Part shown: piece by piece, positions 46,597-58,090 of the stretch
Numbering within the stretch: the stretch's first letter is position 1
How the letters are laid out: each line of letters begins with the position of its first letter
Source: Capra hircus
Taxonomy: Eukaryota; Chordata; Mammalia; Artiodactyla; Bovidae
Direction: 5' to 3'
DNA length: 64,000 bases
Assembly (NCBI RefSeq): GCF_001704415.2
Contig: NC_030811.1
Location: 53,123,591-53,187,590 of the forward strand
Notes under the pieces: generated by a model
The model's database searches: none
What the model was told of the DNA's origin: nothing
Seen by the model: the letters and a program-made list of their open reading frames with translations, nothing else
Made by a program: the position numbers and the translations under genes

Positions 46597-47012
46597 GTTC
46601 AGTTCAGTTCAGTCACTCAGTCGTGTCCGACTTTTTGCAACCCCATGAATCGCAGCACGCCAGGCCTCCCTGTCCATCACCAACTCCCGGAGTCCACCCA
46701 AACCCATGTCCATCGAGTTGGTGATGCCATCCAATCATCTCATCCTCTGTCATCCCCTTCTCCTCCTGCCCTCAATCTTTCCCAGGATTAGGGTCTTTTC
46801 AAGTGAGTCAGCTCTTCGTATCAGGTGGCCAAAGTATTGGAGTTTCAGCTTTAGATCAGTCCTTCCAAAGAACACCCAGGACTGATCTCCTTTAGGATGG
46901 ACTGGTTGGATCTCCTTGCAGTCCAAGGGACTCTCAAGAGTCTTCTCCAACACCACAGTTCAAAAGCATCAATTCTTTAGCGCTCAGCTTTCTTCATAGT
47001 CCAACTCTCAAA
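46597..47012 (-). mobile_element. BovB 3' end, antisense
   Basis: CAGTTCAGTTCAGTTCAGTC to TAGTCCAACTCTCA, the reverse of the last 415 bp or so of BovB. Complementary to the 3' part of the 40325-43695 copy in the same intron. Confidence 0.93.
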
Positions 47013-49164
47013 GTGAGCATAGAGGACTCTATATGAAAACACTAATGAAATGAAACCTTCCTGCCCTACTGCTTCCCACATGAGTAGCATCCTCTTATAC
47101 TTCGAGTCTTCCTTTTCGCCCTGTTCCCCATCAAACAATACCCATCTTTCACTCCATCCTTCTGGGCCCCCCTCTACATCACGTGGTAGATAACCTTCCA
47201 ACCTTACATAATCACTGAAGCAGTACGTTCGTACACTGGGGCTGGGGATGCAGTAAACACTTACAGATTTCAGTACTATATTGTAGACAGAGGACTAATT
47301 GGAGTAACCCTAGGGAATCTTAGGTACCCAATGAGTATTGGAGCAATCTGCCATTGCCTAGGCCTGGGGACATACTCCCTTTCTCCAGCCCCACAGAGGA
47401 ACACCACACTCTGTAAGAGAAAACAGTAACCTAACCACTATAGACCCAAACCAATGGTACCACTTAAAATAAGAAGTGCAATTAGAAAATTAATTAAGGC
47501 TCCCTTCACACTTCTATATGCAGAAGCTGATCATTTGCTTGGTTTAAGTAATGTGTTCTGTTGTAATTGAAGTCATTAGTACCCCATGTAACTGTCTTGA
47601 AAATTCCCCCGAGTATGTTTGAATGGACTCCCATTTTGCCACACAGGTCCCAGTTCAGCTGATATTTCAGCTGCAACACTAATGATACTAATGAAGGCAG
47701 AGGTTTTTTATTTAAAGCAATTGGTTTTGTGATTAGAACTGTTAACTAGATACTTAATAACATTTTAATTATACAGATATATTCCCAACACATAAAAATA
47801 ACTTACTCAAGACATTCAGTGCTTTTCAGGGGAATTTTACTCATAGTGGTTCATTCCGAACACTCTCTAAAAACTTCCTATACTATGATAGTTGCCACTG
47901 TATCATCATATGGACAATTAACTTTTTAAAACTTTTTTTCTGTCCTGAAGCCTCCTCATATCCCTTCCAAGTTCCAACTGACTCTCATCAAGCTTTGGAT
48001 TGTCTCATTCATTTGAGCCAGCTCACACCCCACTAGAATTATCTTTACCTTTCTCCTTCCTAACCTTTCTACCTGGCTGTTAATTCTTCACTAGAAAGTT
48101 CTGGCTTCTCTGTTCATGCCTTCTTCCAAAACGCTGGACATTAGAAGAATGAGGGAAGGGTGTTGGAGAAAATTACTGACTTTCCTTTCTTGATGCACAG
48201 AAGAAATGGCTGAAAGTTTACTTGTTTCTCCATATTAGAATTTCATTTCTCAAAGGCAGTGAGGCATATCAAGGTTTCTGCAGAGCCTGAGCATACCTAT
48301 GGATGGAATGATCCATAATTTGTCATTTTTAGCTACTTTCTTTTTGATCTGTCTCACTCACCTACCTTCTATTTTCCCAGATCCCTGATGTTATCAGTGC
48401 ATAGCCAAGAGAAGATAAACTGAATATTTAAAGAAGACAAATGTCTGTGACCTCCACATCTTTACTGCATTATTGGTGTATTTGTAGCCATCAGTGGTAG
48501 ACATATTTTAAGAGATTTGTCCAAATTACATCCCCTTCTCTAAGTCCATTCACCAATGGAAAGAGCCCATTAGCCATGTTAATTATCACATGACCCAGCA
48601 CCCTCAGTCTTAGCTCATAGGACTGAGGAAGAACACCTGATCCAAACTGGGCCAACCACACTCTGTCCCCAGAAGTGCTAGTTAATCTCCGTTTACCGCA
48701 TGGTCCAAGGACAGATGGACTAGGAAACTGCAGGGTAGCCATTTTCTATTAAATGCCTGAAGAAGCAAGGCAAGCTGATCTGCAACGAAGCACAAATGAG
48801 TAATTCACTGGTCTTAGCAGAATAAGATTGAGGCAGAAAGACCAGCTGCTGCGGGTCCTGACAACGTCTACATAACCACGCAGTAAATTTTAACTCTTAA
48901 GTTTTTCTGTTTTTCAAAATTTTTTTAAACTTGAAAACACCGACCTTCAATACCATTACAAGTCCTAGTGTTTGCTCTGGCCTCCATTAGCCATGTTCAT
49001 CCAGCTCAGGACAAGGGTGGGGATGGAATACCAGAGGGTCTTCTTCCCCACTGAGCCACTTCGTTGGTGTTGGCCAAATGCCAGCAGGCTGGGTAGGCTT
49101 CCTGTGTCCATATTTTAATGTAAATGGATGTTCATTATAATGGGAGGATAACCATAAATATGTA

Positions 49165-49860
49165 ATGAGAACTCTAAAGGGTATCTGGGCTGAGGGAGAA
49201 TGTCCACCGAAGGGCGGGTGGACGGACGAACTTATAAGGTGGGGTGTGGCCCTTCCCAAGGCCACGGTCCAGATCTCGTTGGAGAAGCTATGGTTCCAGC
49301 CCATTGAAGGGCTGAGAAATTCACTGAGGTGCCCAGGCAAAGCAGGCCAACAACCGCTGGGCAAGGAAAGGCCTGCAGGACAGCAGGCTACGGCTGGCAG
49401 GGGCCAGGAATGCAGAGGAAGTCAGGATGTCGGGAGGCTGCTTGCTTGAAGGGCATGGACAACCAGAAGTGCATGGTGTCCATGCCAGGAAGGCTGCTGG
49501 AAGTGACCCTCTGGGAGGCAGGTAGTCCAGGCTGATGAGAGTGTGCCAGAGAAAGTAGGAAGCCTAGGCTGTAGGAAGCCTGCTTACTGGTGAGACCTGT
49601 CTGTGAGGGCCACAGACAGGTGGTCACTGGGATGGAGTCCAGTCTATAAACTTGCTGAGGGTCTTTGTGGTCTGGGTGCCCTGCTAAGGCAGAGCACCAC
49701 TGATTGTCCTTCCACATACACTGCTGACGGCCTGGGCAGCAGGGCCAAGAGAAAGCAAAACGCACAACAAGGGACCAAGAAGAGACGTCAACTTCCTCCT
49801 GCAATGTCCCTCCAGCACCCTCTACTGACAAAGCTAAATATCGTGTTCGCTGAAAATTCA
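49165..49860. other. GC-richer unexplained stretch, open on both strands
   Basis: Compositionally unlike its AT-rich neighbours. A 94-codon plus-strand frame (49165-49449) and a 157-codon minus-strand frame (49388-49861) overlap partly. Neither shows a recognisable domain, and CTG/CAG-rich text such as GCAGGCTACGGCTGGCAGG favours open frames by chance. It could be an old, diverged repeat. No function assigned. Confidence 0.4.
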
Positions 49861-50633
49861 ATACTTGTTAAATTGGTCAGATACCATTTGAGCACACAGA
49901 GTATGAGAAAATATGTCTGGAGATTACACTAGAGAAAGTACCCTGACCTTTAGTTCTCTCTTTCCAAATTCAAAGAACTGACTAGCTGCACTGGAATCAC
50001 TGTGGAACTTGTTAGAAACACTGATCCCTGGGCCCTCTCCAGACCAAACAAATCAGATCTCTGCTGGGAGACGTCACATACTGAGCTGGAGGATCTGTCG
50101 TATTTGTAAAGCTCCCAAGTTATGTCTGACGTGCATTCGCAAGTTTGGCAGCTGCTGCTCTGTGCCATTCTGTTACTGAAGCAGTCTAAACATCCAGAGG
50201 AAGAAGTGACCTGAGTGTGTGCGAAGGCCCTGTGTCTGCACTCCCAGGGTTGGCTGTCTGCTGGCTTCCAGGGACCCTTGGGGACCTGCTCTTCTGCTCC
50301 CAGAGAGAATGCCTTTTGCTTTGGCCACAAGCATCAGAGTGGCTCATTGCCTCCGCATCGCACTGTGGATGCAGGGACTGTGTTCATCTAATCCCCTGCA
50401 CTCATGCTTTTCCTGGCGTCCGGGTAAGCAGGGTCAGCACCTGCAGGACCCTGAGAGGGAGGGATCATCTCAAATGTTGCCTCCTGGCACCTCCCATGCC
50501 TCACTCTATCCTGGCCTTGCTGACTCCTCAATATGAGACTGACCTTTCTCCATCACCAGATAGTCAGATTCTAGGGACACCAGTTATTCTCCTTGGCCCG
50601 AGGAACGAGGTAGGGACCTGAGTAAAGGGTGCT

Positions 50634-50913
50634 TGAGAAGGCACTGGCAACCCACTCCAGTACTCTTGCCTGGAAAATCCCATGGATAGAGGAGCCTGGT
50701 AGGCTGCCGTCCATGGGGTCGCTAAGTCGGGCAGGACTGAGTGACTTCACTTTCGCTTTTCACTTTCATGCATTGGAGAATGAAATGGCAACCCACTCCA
50801 GTGTTCTTGCCTGGAGAATCCCAGGGACGGGGAGCCTGATGGGCTGCCATCTATGGGGTCGCACAGAGTTGGACACGATTGAAGCGACTTAGCAGCAGCA
50901 GCAGCAGCAGCAG
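50634..50913 (+). mobile_element. Bov-A2 SINE dimer with (AGC)n
   Basis: Two Bov-A monomers joined by CTTCACTTTCGCTTTTCAC and ending in about seven AGC units at 50892-50911. Closely similar to the copy at 26505-26802. Confidence 0.94.
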
Positions 50914-51127
50914 TGTGTACGTGTGCTCAGTCACTAATTCATGTCTGACTCTTTGCAATCCCATGGACTATAGGCCTCTGTCCATGGGATTCTCCAGACA
51001 AGAATACTGGAGTGGGTTTCCATCTCCTACTCCAGGGGATCTTCCCAACCCAGGGATTGAACCCATGTGTCCTGCCTTTCCTGCAATGCAGGTGGATTCT
51101 TCATTGCTGAGCCACTGGGGCAGCCCA
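50914..51127 (-). mobile_element. Bov-tA SINE, antisense, abutting Bov-A2
   Basis: Tail GTGTGCTCAGTCACTAATTC, B-box GGGATTGAACCCATG, head CTGAGCCACTGGGGCAGCCC. Directly joined to the AGC array, so the two SINEs form a tail-to-tail pair. Confidence 0.92.
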
Positions 51128-51290
51128 AAGGGGCTTAGACTCAACTCTAAACATTTCAGATTTTGACTCTATGGCAGTTGAATAATCTACAGGTTTTAGA
51201 TAAATGCATCCCACAAATTACTCCTATATCTATAAGAAAAACTTAAACGCTGGATAGTTTTTCTAATGAAAAGTATGCTAATTTCAAAAA

Positions 51291-51472
51291 ATGGGCTTCC
51301 CTGGTGGCTCAGAGGGTAAAGCATCTGCCTGCAATGCAGGAGACCCGGATTCAATTCCTGGGTCAGGAAGATCCCCTGGAGAAGGAAATGGCAACCCACT
51401 CCAGTATCCTTGCCTGGAAAATCCCATGGACGGAGAAGCCTGGTAGGCTACAGTCCATGGAGTCGCAAATAA
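51291..51472 (+). mobile_element. Bov-tA SINE
   Basis: Head ATGGGCTTCCCTGGTGGC, B-box CGGATTCAATTCCTGGG, tail ending at GGAGTCGCAAATAATAC; the last 20 bp or so of the usual tail are missing. Confidence 0.92.
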
Positions 51473-51709
51473 TACATAATTTTTTACCTTCTTAAACATG
51501 AAAAATCCCAATTCCATTTTGTAATTTCCTTTCCCAGTAACAATTAATCCACATTCTTGGCTGGCATCCGACTCCTTCCAATTTGGAATTGCTCCTTATA
51601 TCCTGACATCTTTAATCTCCCAAATTATGTCTGGTTTTGTTCCGTAGAGTATTTGTGTTAATACTAGAAAAACTAGTAATGACAGTGATAATACTGATAA
51701 TGAAATAAT

Positions 51710-51930
51710 AATAGCAACTCTACTTATTAGATATCAAACACCATTCTGAGACTTTATCATATTATCTCATTTTCTCAAAACCATTGTTCAGTAGGTAATT
51801 TGAGCCTCATTTTAAAATAAGGAAACCAATGCTCAGAGAAGTTAAGAACGTGCCTAAGGTCACATTTGGCATAAGGAGTGGAGCCAAGGTTTTATCCAAG
51901 CCTGACTCAAGAGCCATACTTTTAACAATT
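51710..51930 (-). mobile_element. MIR SINE, antisense
   Basis: ATCAAACACCATTCTGAGAC, GAAACCAATGCTCAGAGAAG, GTGCCTAAGGTCACATTTGG and CAAGCCTGACTC fit a reversed MIR. Confidence 0.75.
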
Positions 51931-52039
51931 GTAATTTATTGCCCTCCGTGATTTGTTTTCTCACAATCAACCTGGGGTGATCAAGAGCAAATATTTCTCC
52001 AACAGAGATTTTGTTTTAAAATCTAATTCTGCCCAGTTC

Positions 52040-52205
52040 TAGTTGGAAAACTTGGAGCTAATTATCTAATCTCTGCAATTCTCTTCCAACTGTAAAATGA
52101 AGATAGTAATTCCTTCCTCATGTGGTTTTCATAAGGATTAAAGAAAAATGCCCAGTACTTATTAGCACATAGTCAATGTTCAATCAAGAGCAGCTGTTAT
52201 AATTG
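52040..52205 (+). mobile_element. MIR SINE
   Basis: AATTATCTAATCTCTGCAATTC, AACTGTAAAATGAAGATAG, TTTTCATAAGGATTAAAG and GCACATAGTCAATGTTCAATC fit MIR order. Confidence 0.72.
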
Positions 52206-53721
52206 TTACATTTTTATTGGTTTCATTGTACTTTTTATTCTATGAAAAATGACTGTTCATTTCTCAGGTTGATTGTGTCCCCCAACTGCACACCAATTTC
52301 AAGTTCTGGAACCCATTATTCATTGATTTGTATATAATAAGAGGGAAGATTCACAGAAATAACAGGAAACACAATTAATTTGAGAAACAGCAGTCCAAAA
52401 AATTACCCAGGGGCTATTACAAGTGTGGCATTCTTCCTGGGTCTCTTATTTTCTCTACCTTCAATTTTCGAGAAAGGGGTCATTTCTCTCCTGATGATCG
52501 TATCAACTGTTCCCCTGTGACAGGCAACAAACTATTATTTCTGCCAAATGAAAGGAACCGTCTCCCATCTCAGTGACCACTGCTTCTCCTTGTCGCCTGC
52601 TTTATCTCCTTCACCCAAAATGGCCTGGTCCATAATTTATAGCCTGACTGCCTAGGCAGGAAAGGTTGCTTTGGGGCCTTGGAGACCTGGCTGTGTGTGT
52701 GGGCTCCCCTGAAGGGGGTCTTGGAACTATCTATCCCAGCTGCCATGTGGTGATAACCTGTCAACAGAACCATCTTTTCATCTCGCTGTGCCTCTCTCCT
52801 GAAGCATAGTCTATCACTTCCAATAGAACACCACGTTCTTAAGCATCTTTCATGCCACAGTGGCCTCAGTTTCAAGTCTTCTGGGATCATCTTAGAATGT
52901 GTTTAAGGCTACAATTCTGGACCCCCAGAGAACATACTCTGGGGGTGCATAGGCAGGTCTTCCTTAACTAAAGGGGGGCCCCAACAGTCCAGTTATTTTA
53001 CTGCAAGGGGTTTCAGTCCGGCAACTAGGAGTGAGTATAAACCCTAAGCCCTTTTCCCTGATCAGCTTTACAGTCCCAGAGCATCGCCAGTCTCCTTGAT
53101 AAAGCTGTCCACCTGCTTAGAGGCAACCTAAAAAGGAAAAGACTGAGTCTTCGTTTTGTTTTCGTTTGATCACTTCCCTGTTTTCACAAATCTGGATCAT
53201 TACCAAAAAAAAAAGACATCATGCAGAAATCAATGAGGAGCTCACTGGTATCATAACCAGCCACCAAAGCAGAAGAGAGAGTAAGGGATCAGGCAGGACT
53301 AGGGTGAGGGTGGAGAGACAGAGCGCATTGGATTTGGAGACCCGGCAGTGGCAGGATTAGGAGAGCTGACCCCAAAGGCTGCATTCACCTCCTCAGTCTC
53401 CCATTCCAGCCTTCATCCTAGGTAAGTGCATGGAATAACACACCCACCTCCATCGGGGTTTCCCTGCTCTGGCTGTTTCTTTCTGGCAAATGAAGTGTGA
53501 GTCACTTTGGGGTCAGGAACACTGAATCCAGGATAGTAGCCTGTAGGCTGAAGCAATGATTTCTGAAGCATGGTCCACCTGCTAATCCTACAACTTGCTA
53601 GCCTCTCCTAGTTTATGAGTCAGAATCTCTGGGGAATTTGAAGATCATTCTTAAGTATAATAAAATAAAAGAACATACTGTGAATCACTAATCCAGGTAA
53701 ATTTTTCAACTATCCATTTTG

Positions 53722-54642
53722 CACAGAACAACAGACTGGTTCCAAATAGGAAAAGGAGTACGTCAAGGCTGTATATTGTCACCCTGCTTATTTAATTTCT
53801 ATGCAGAGTACATCATGAGAAACGCTGGACTGGAAGAAACACAAGCTGGAATCAAGATTGCCACCACCCTTATGGCAGAAAGTGAAGAGGAGCTAAAAAG
53901 CCTCTTGATAAAAGTGAAAGAGGAGAGTGAAAAAGCTGGCTTAAAGCTCAACATTCAGAAAACGAAGATCATGGCATCCGGTCCCATCACTTCATGGGAA
54001 ATAGATGGGGAAACAGTGGAAGCAGTGGCTGACTTTATTTTTTGGGGCTCCAAAATCACTGCAGATGGTGACTGTAGCCATGAAATTAAAAGACGCTTAC
54101 TCCTTGAAAGGAAAGTTATGACCAACCTAGATAGCATATTCAAAAGCAGAGACATTACTTTGCCAACAAAGGTCCGTCTAGTCAAGGCTATGGTTTTTCC
54201 TGTGGTCATGTATGGATGTGAGAGTTGGACTGTGAAGAAGGCTGGGAGCCGAAGAATTGATGCTTTTGAAGTGTGGTGTTGGAGAAGACTCTTGAGAGTC
54301 CCTTGGACTGCAAGGAGATCCAACCAGTCCATTCTGAAGGAGATCAGTCCTGGGATTTCTTTGGAAGGAATGATGCTTAAGCTGAAACTCCAGTACTTTG
54401 GCCACCTCATGCGAAGAGTTGACTCACTGGAAAAGACTCTGATGCTGGGAGGGATTGGGGGCAGGAGGAGAAGGGGACGACAGAGGATGAGATGGCTGGA
54501 TGTCATCACGGACTCGATGGACGTGAGTCTGGCTGAACTCCGGGAGTTGGTGATGGACAGGGAGGCCTTGGTATGCTGCGATTCATGGGGTTGCAAAGAG
54601 TCGGACACGACTGAGCGACTGAACTGAACTGAACTGAACTGA
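53722..54642 (+). mobile_element. BovB LINE, truncated, YADD box deleted in frame
   Basis: About 920 bp of the ORF2 3' half. The frame 53719-54627 stays open for 302 codons: DWFQIGKGVRQGCILSPCLF, then ETQAGIKIATTLMAESEEE. Other BovB copies here (11300-13490, 62042-63165) have GRNINNLRYADD between KIA and the T preceding LMAE. Its exact 36-bp coding segment is gone near 53862. The frame runs on to a one-base insertion near the end (GAGGCCTTGGTATG), which changes the last 20 residues or so. Confidence 0.94.
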
Positions 54643-54644
54643 AT

Positions 54645-55135
54645 GGCCTTAAAAGATGTACACATCCAAATCCCCAGAACATGTGAATATGTTAATTCTT
54701 AAGAAGAATAAGGTTGTAGATGGAATTAAGGTTGCTATTCAACTGACATTAAAATAGGGAGATTTATCTTGGATTATCCAGGTGGGTCCAAAGTTATCCC
54801 AGAGTCCTTAAATGAAGAGAGAGGCAACATACAAGAGTAGGGAAGGTGATGAATAAGGAGTTGGCCAAAGTGATGCAATCTGCAAAGTATTCAGCTCACT
54901 GATGTGGGCTGTAAAGACAGTAAAAGGAGCCATTGATTCAAGGAATGCCAGCAGCTCTAGAAACTGCAAAAGACAAGGAAACTGATTCTCCCCTGTAGCC
55001 TCCAGAAGGACCGCAGCCCTGCCAACAACTTGACTTTAGGCCAGTGAGACCTGTATTGGACTTCTGATCTCTAGAACTATGAAGTAATAAATCTGTGTTT
55101 TTTTAAAGTGACTAAATTTGTACAATGGCAATTGA
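54645..55135 (+). mobile_element. MaLR LTR (MLT1-like)
   Basis: CAAATCCCCAGAACATGTG, GATTATCCAGGTGGGTCC, GATTCTCCCCTGTAGCC, GGACTTCTGATCTCTAGAAC and TATGAAGTAATAAATCTGTG follow the MLT1 order. Its 5' start is replaced by BovB. Confidence 0.78.
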
Positions 55136-55524
55136 AAACTCATACAACTGCTATTCATAATAAATGCCTGCATTTGCATATTATATAGACAGATGTGATA
55201 TCACAAACCATACAGTATGGTTTCTGAAAGGCATAAAGTTTAAGAGACTTCTAAGAACACAAGGAAATTTCCCACCTGTCAAAAATAGGTCATCTTTCTA
55301 GGCTTAATTTATACCAACTGTCCTCAATATCGTTGTGCTGGAGATTCAGATATTTTCTTGACCACTTCTGAAAATCCAGTCTCCACTTGGCTCTGTGCCC
55401 TGGTAGGCAGACCTCAATGGGCCAGACTCCCTTGCCCTCTGGTTTCCAGTTGGGTTCCCCCAAGAGGGGTTCCAGCAGGAGTCTAGAGGACAGTCAAGTG
55501 CCAGCCTTGCACGTGTAAACCCAT

Positions 55525-55920
55525 GAGTTCAGTTTAATTCAGTCTCTCAGTTGTGTCCAACTCTTTGTGACCCCATGGACTGCAGCATGCCAGGCTTCTC
55601 TTTCCATCACCAACTCCTGGAGCTTGCTCAAACTCATGTCCATCAAGTCAGTGATGCCATCCAACCATCTCATCCTCTGCCATCTCCTTCTCCTCCTGCC
55701 TTCAATCTTTCCCAGCATCAGGGTCTTTTCCAGTGAGTCAGTTCTTCACATCAGGTGGCCAAAGTATTGGAGCTTCAGCTTCAGCATCAGTCCTTCCAAT
55801 GAATATTCAGGACTGATTTCCTTTACAATTGACTGGTTTGATCTCCTTGCAGTCCAAGGGACTCTCAGGAGTCTTTTCCAACACTGCAGTTCAAAAGCAT
55901 CAATTCGTAGGTGCTCACTC
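55525..55920 (-). mobile_element. BovB 3' end, antisense
   Basis: GTTCAGTTTAATTCAGTCTC to CATCAATTCGTAGGTGCTCA, the reverse of the last 400 bp or so of BovB. It lies about 1.2 kb past the first visible CPVL exon and is complementary to the BovB on the other side of that exon. Confidence 0.92.
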
Positions 55921-57147
55921 ATGAAAGTGAGTCCTTAAATTTTGTGCTTTAGGAACCTTCCTTGCCTCACTCAAGAGTACAGTGAGGAAGAAATAAGGGG
56001 TCCAGGAGAGGCATCCCAGAGTGATGACAGCCTGCAAACTACTATGAGCCCCCGTCACAAAGAACCTGGAATTCCTCACCATTTCTCACATGCCTTCTCC
56101 ACACCCCTCACACAACCACCTGATGAACAATCAGAGGCCATGGCTGAGAAAGCAGAAATGAAAAGTCAAGAAAACACAACCCCACAGTACCAAGAGAAGA
56201 AACTTTGTTTAAGCAATTTACGCAGTCATTACATATACAGTGCTGTTATATGCATAAAATTTGCAAATTTTATGCAAAAATAAACACCACCCTCCACAGG
56301 GATAACTTTTCCTTTGTTTTCTCTGGCTTCTGAAGCAAACTCAATTTGGAAAATAAAAACAGAAAATTACCCTGTGGTGGGATAAGATTTATGTATTCAT
56401 CTCGGTACCTCTTACAATAACCCCCGATAGTATCCATAAGCCTAAAGGGATTTGTCAATGCTGAAGCACTGTGTAACCTTGAACTGAGCTAAACACAGCT
56501 GGTAAAGTACAAGGACATATGTCTGTATGGATGTGAGGTGAAGAGACCCCTCCTCGGAAGCCATCCTGGGTCACCAGTCCTTCCCAGCCCTCCCCTAATG
56601 GCCCACAGAGTGAGTTCAGTTCTCTCTTCTTTGTGTCCCCACAAAGATCTACACAGTTAGTGGGTATTGGATGCACAAAGGAGTATAAGAACAAAAATCA
56701 GTACAGTAAAATCCACAGACAGAGCAGTCAATCCCTGACTAAATGTAGACAGGCTTAGACATGCATTACCTGTGAATTTCAGGAATCTCCCCACTCCCTG
56801 TCCTTCCTTGCTCCCCACCACCCGTCCCTGCCCCCAAATATTTTTAGAATAAAGCAACAAAAAGGAAGAAGATCGTGGCAGGAAGAGCATAGCGGCACTA
56901 ATACTCTGAATTAGGTTGCAAGGAATTTAAAAGTTGGACCTCCCCCAGTAGCATTTGTTTCCTGCACATAAACAGGAACACTACATGGAATCATTGGCAC
57001 TTATTTTTAGAAAAAAAAATAATCTAAAAGATTTAAAAAAAACAACAACAACACCCTTGGGTTGATTGTAGACCAACGTTTCCACCTGGAGCAACAGAGT
57101 CAGCTCTTGAGCACCAGGGTTCTGTGTGGGCACTGCTGCAGGCCTAC

Positions 57148-57266
57148 CTTTGCCGGAAAGAACCAGAAGAAAATGTTGCTGTTGTAAGTCTTATTCACGG
57201 TGATGTAACCGGAATAGCTTGTCAAATTCCATCCTGGGAAAGGAGGTACCAAACTCAACTGTCTCC
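57148..57266 (-). CDS. CPVL: CPVL coding exon, first visible (RQLSLVPPF to FFPAK)
   Basis: 119 bp: GG completing a Gly codon, then 39 codons. Acceptor CACTAG after a C/T-rich tract; donor AAG|GTAGGC. Encodes RQLSLVPPFPGWNLTSYSGY then ITVNKTYNSNIFFWFFPAK. SYSGYITVN and the FFWFF strand are typical of the S10 N-terminal domain. It has two sequons, NLT and NKT; human has MKS at the first place as I recall. Upstream exons with the signal peptide were not seen before the window edge. Confidence 0.96.
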
Positions 57267-57949
57267 CTAGTGGGGGAAAAATGTATAAGGATTAGACAAA
57301 AAATAAATGCAGCGCTGGCCATCTCCATCTTGGCCAGACTTCTCCCAGGGACCAGGTCTGGAATCAGTGATCAGAAGGGCTACAGGGGGATTGCCATAAA
57401 GGTGCTTACTGCCCTGGCCAGGTCCACATATTCAACATTCACCTTTTAGCCAAGAAGAAAATCAGCTATACTCAACTCCACTCCAAAGTTAAATCAAGGT
57501 GTTCACATTGGGCCACCTGGAGGGCCAGGGCAGGATAAAGTCACCTAATTCCAAAAGGTGGGGGTGAGGGATGCAAGGGAAATAACACAGCGAACGAGCT
57601 CTCAGCCTAGGGAAGGCCTGTGTTCTCCACACTCTTCTGATGTTGAGAGCAAAAGGCCTGACACTTCCACTAAGGGAAATGAAGTGAGGCGTGTGGGGAG
57701 TGGGGATACTTCGGGATGGCTAAGGAGGGTGGGGAGAGGCAGGCAGTGGGACTGGGGGTGATCGTGAGGCCACCCAGAGGGAGCCAAACAGGACAGGGGA
57801 GAGTTGTGAAAGGCACAGGTCCTGGTCTTCTTATGGCAGCAAAAGGACAGGGAGGGAGAAAGAGCTAACACTCAGATAGCTGAGGCCGCCCAGGAGTAAA
57901 CAAAACCGATTGAACTAACATTTCCAAGGCCGATATAACAAGGGTTTTA

Positions 57950-58090
57950 TATTATGTGGCATAATTATTACCCCTACTTTACAGATGAGAAAGCTAAAAG
58001 CACAGAGGGGTTAAGTAACTTGCCCAAGGTCACATATAGTAAAAGAGGGCTGGAATTTAAACCCAGCAGTCAGGCTGCAGAGATAGCTCC
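57950..58090 (-). mobile_element. MIR SINE, antisense
   Basis: TTATTACCCCTACTTTACAG, GAGGGGTTAAGTAACTTGCC, CAAGGTCACATATAG and ATTTAAACCCAGCAG are the reversed MIR core. Confidence 0.85.

Larger units (their letters stand above)
40046..57147 (-). other. CPVL: CPVL intron between first and second visible exons
   Basis: 17.1 kb. 40325-43695 is the longest BovB. 44280-47012 holds SINEs, two MIRs and an antisense BovB. 47013-49160 is unique sequence. 49165-49860 is GC-richer and unexplained. 49861-50630 is unique. 50634-51472 holds three SINEs and 51710-52205 two MIRs. 52206-53720 is unique. 53722-55920 holds BovB, an MLT1 LTR and an antisense BovB. 55921-57147 shows nothing recognised beyond a short A-rich CAA run near 57030-57051. 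Confidence 0.85.
7355..57266 (-). other. CPVL: CPVL gene, internal part (nine coding exons)
   Basis: Serine carboxypeptidase of family S10, known in human as a macrophage-enriched secretory or lysosomal-type glycoprotein. The nine exons join in phase to 322 codons plus two bases, with no stop or frameshift. In human the protein is about 476 residues, so roughly the middle two thirds is here. Seen: oxyanion motif GGPGGSS, family motif NPVGTGFSF across an exon junction, nucleophile motif GESYAG, and GDAYSDP. Not seen: signal peptide, catalytic Asp and His, promoter and poly(A) site, all expected outside the window. The intact frame and splice sites argue for a live gene, not a pseudogene. Bos/Ovis orthology is inferred from the repeats. 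Confidence 0.95.

Noticed and set aside
53955..54665. Minus-strand frame of 236 codons
   Set aside because: Antisense shadow of the BovB ORF2 frame; the same shadow appears at other BovB copies (for example 62490-63095).
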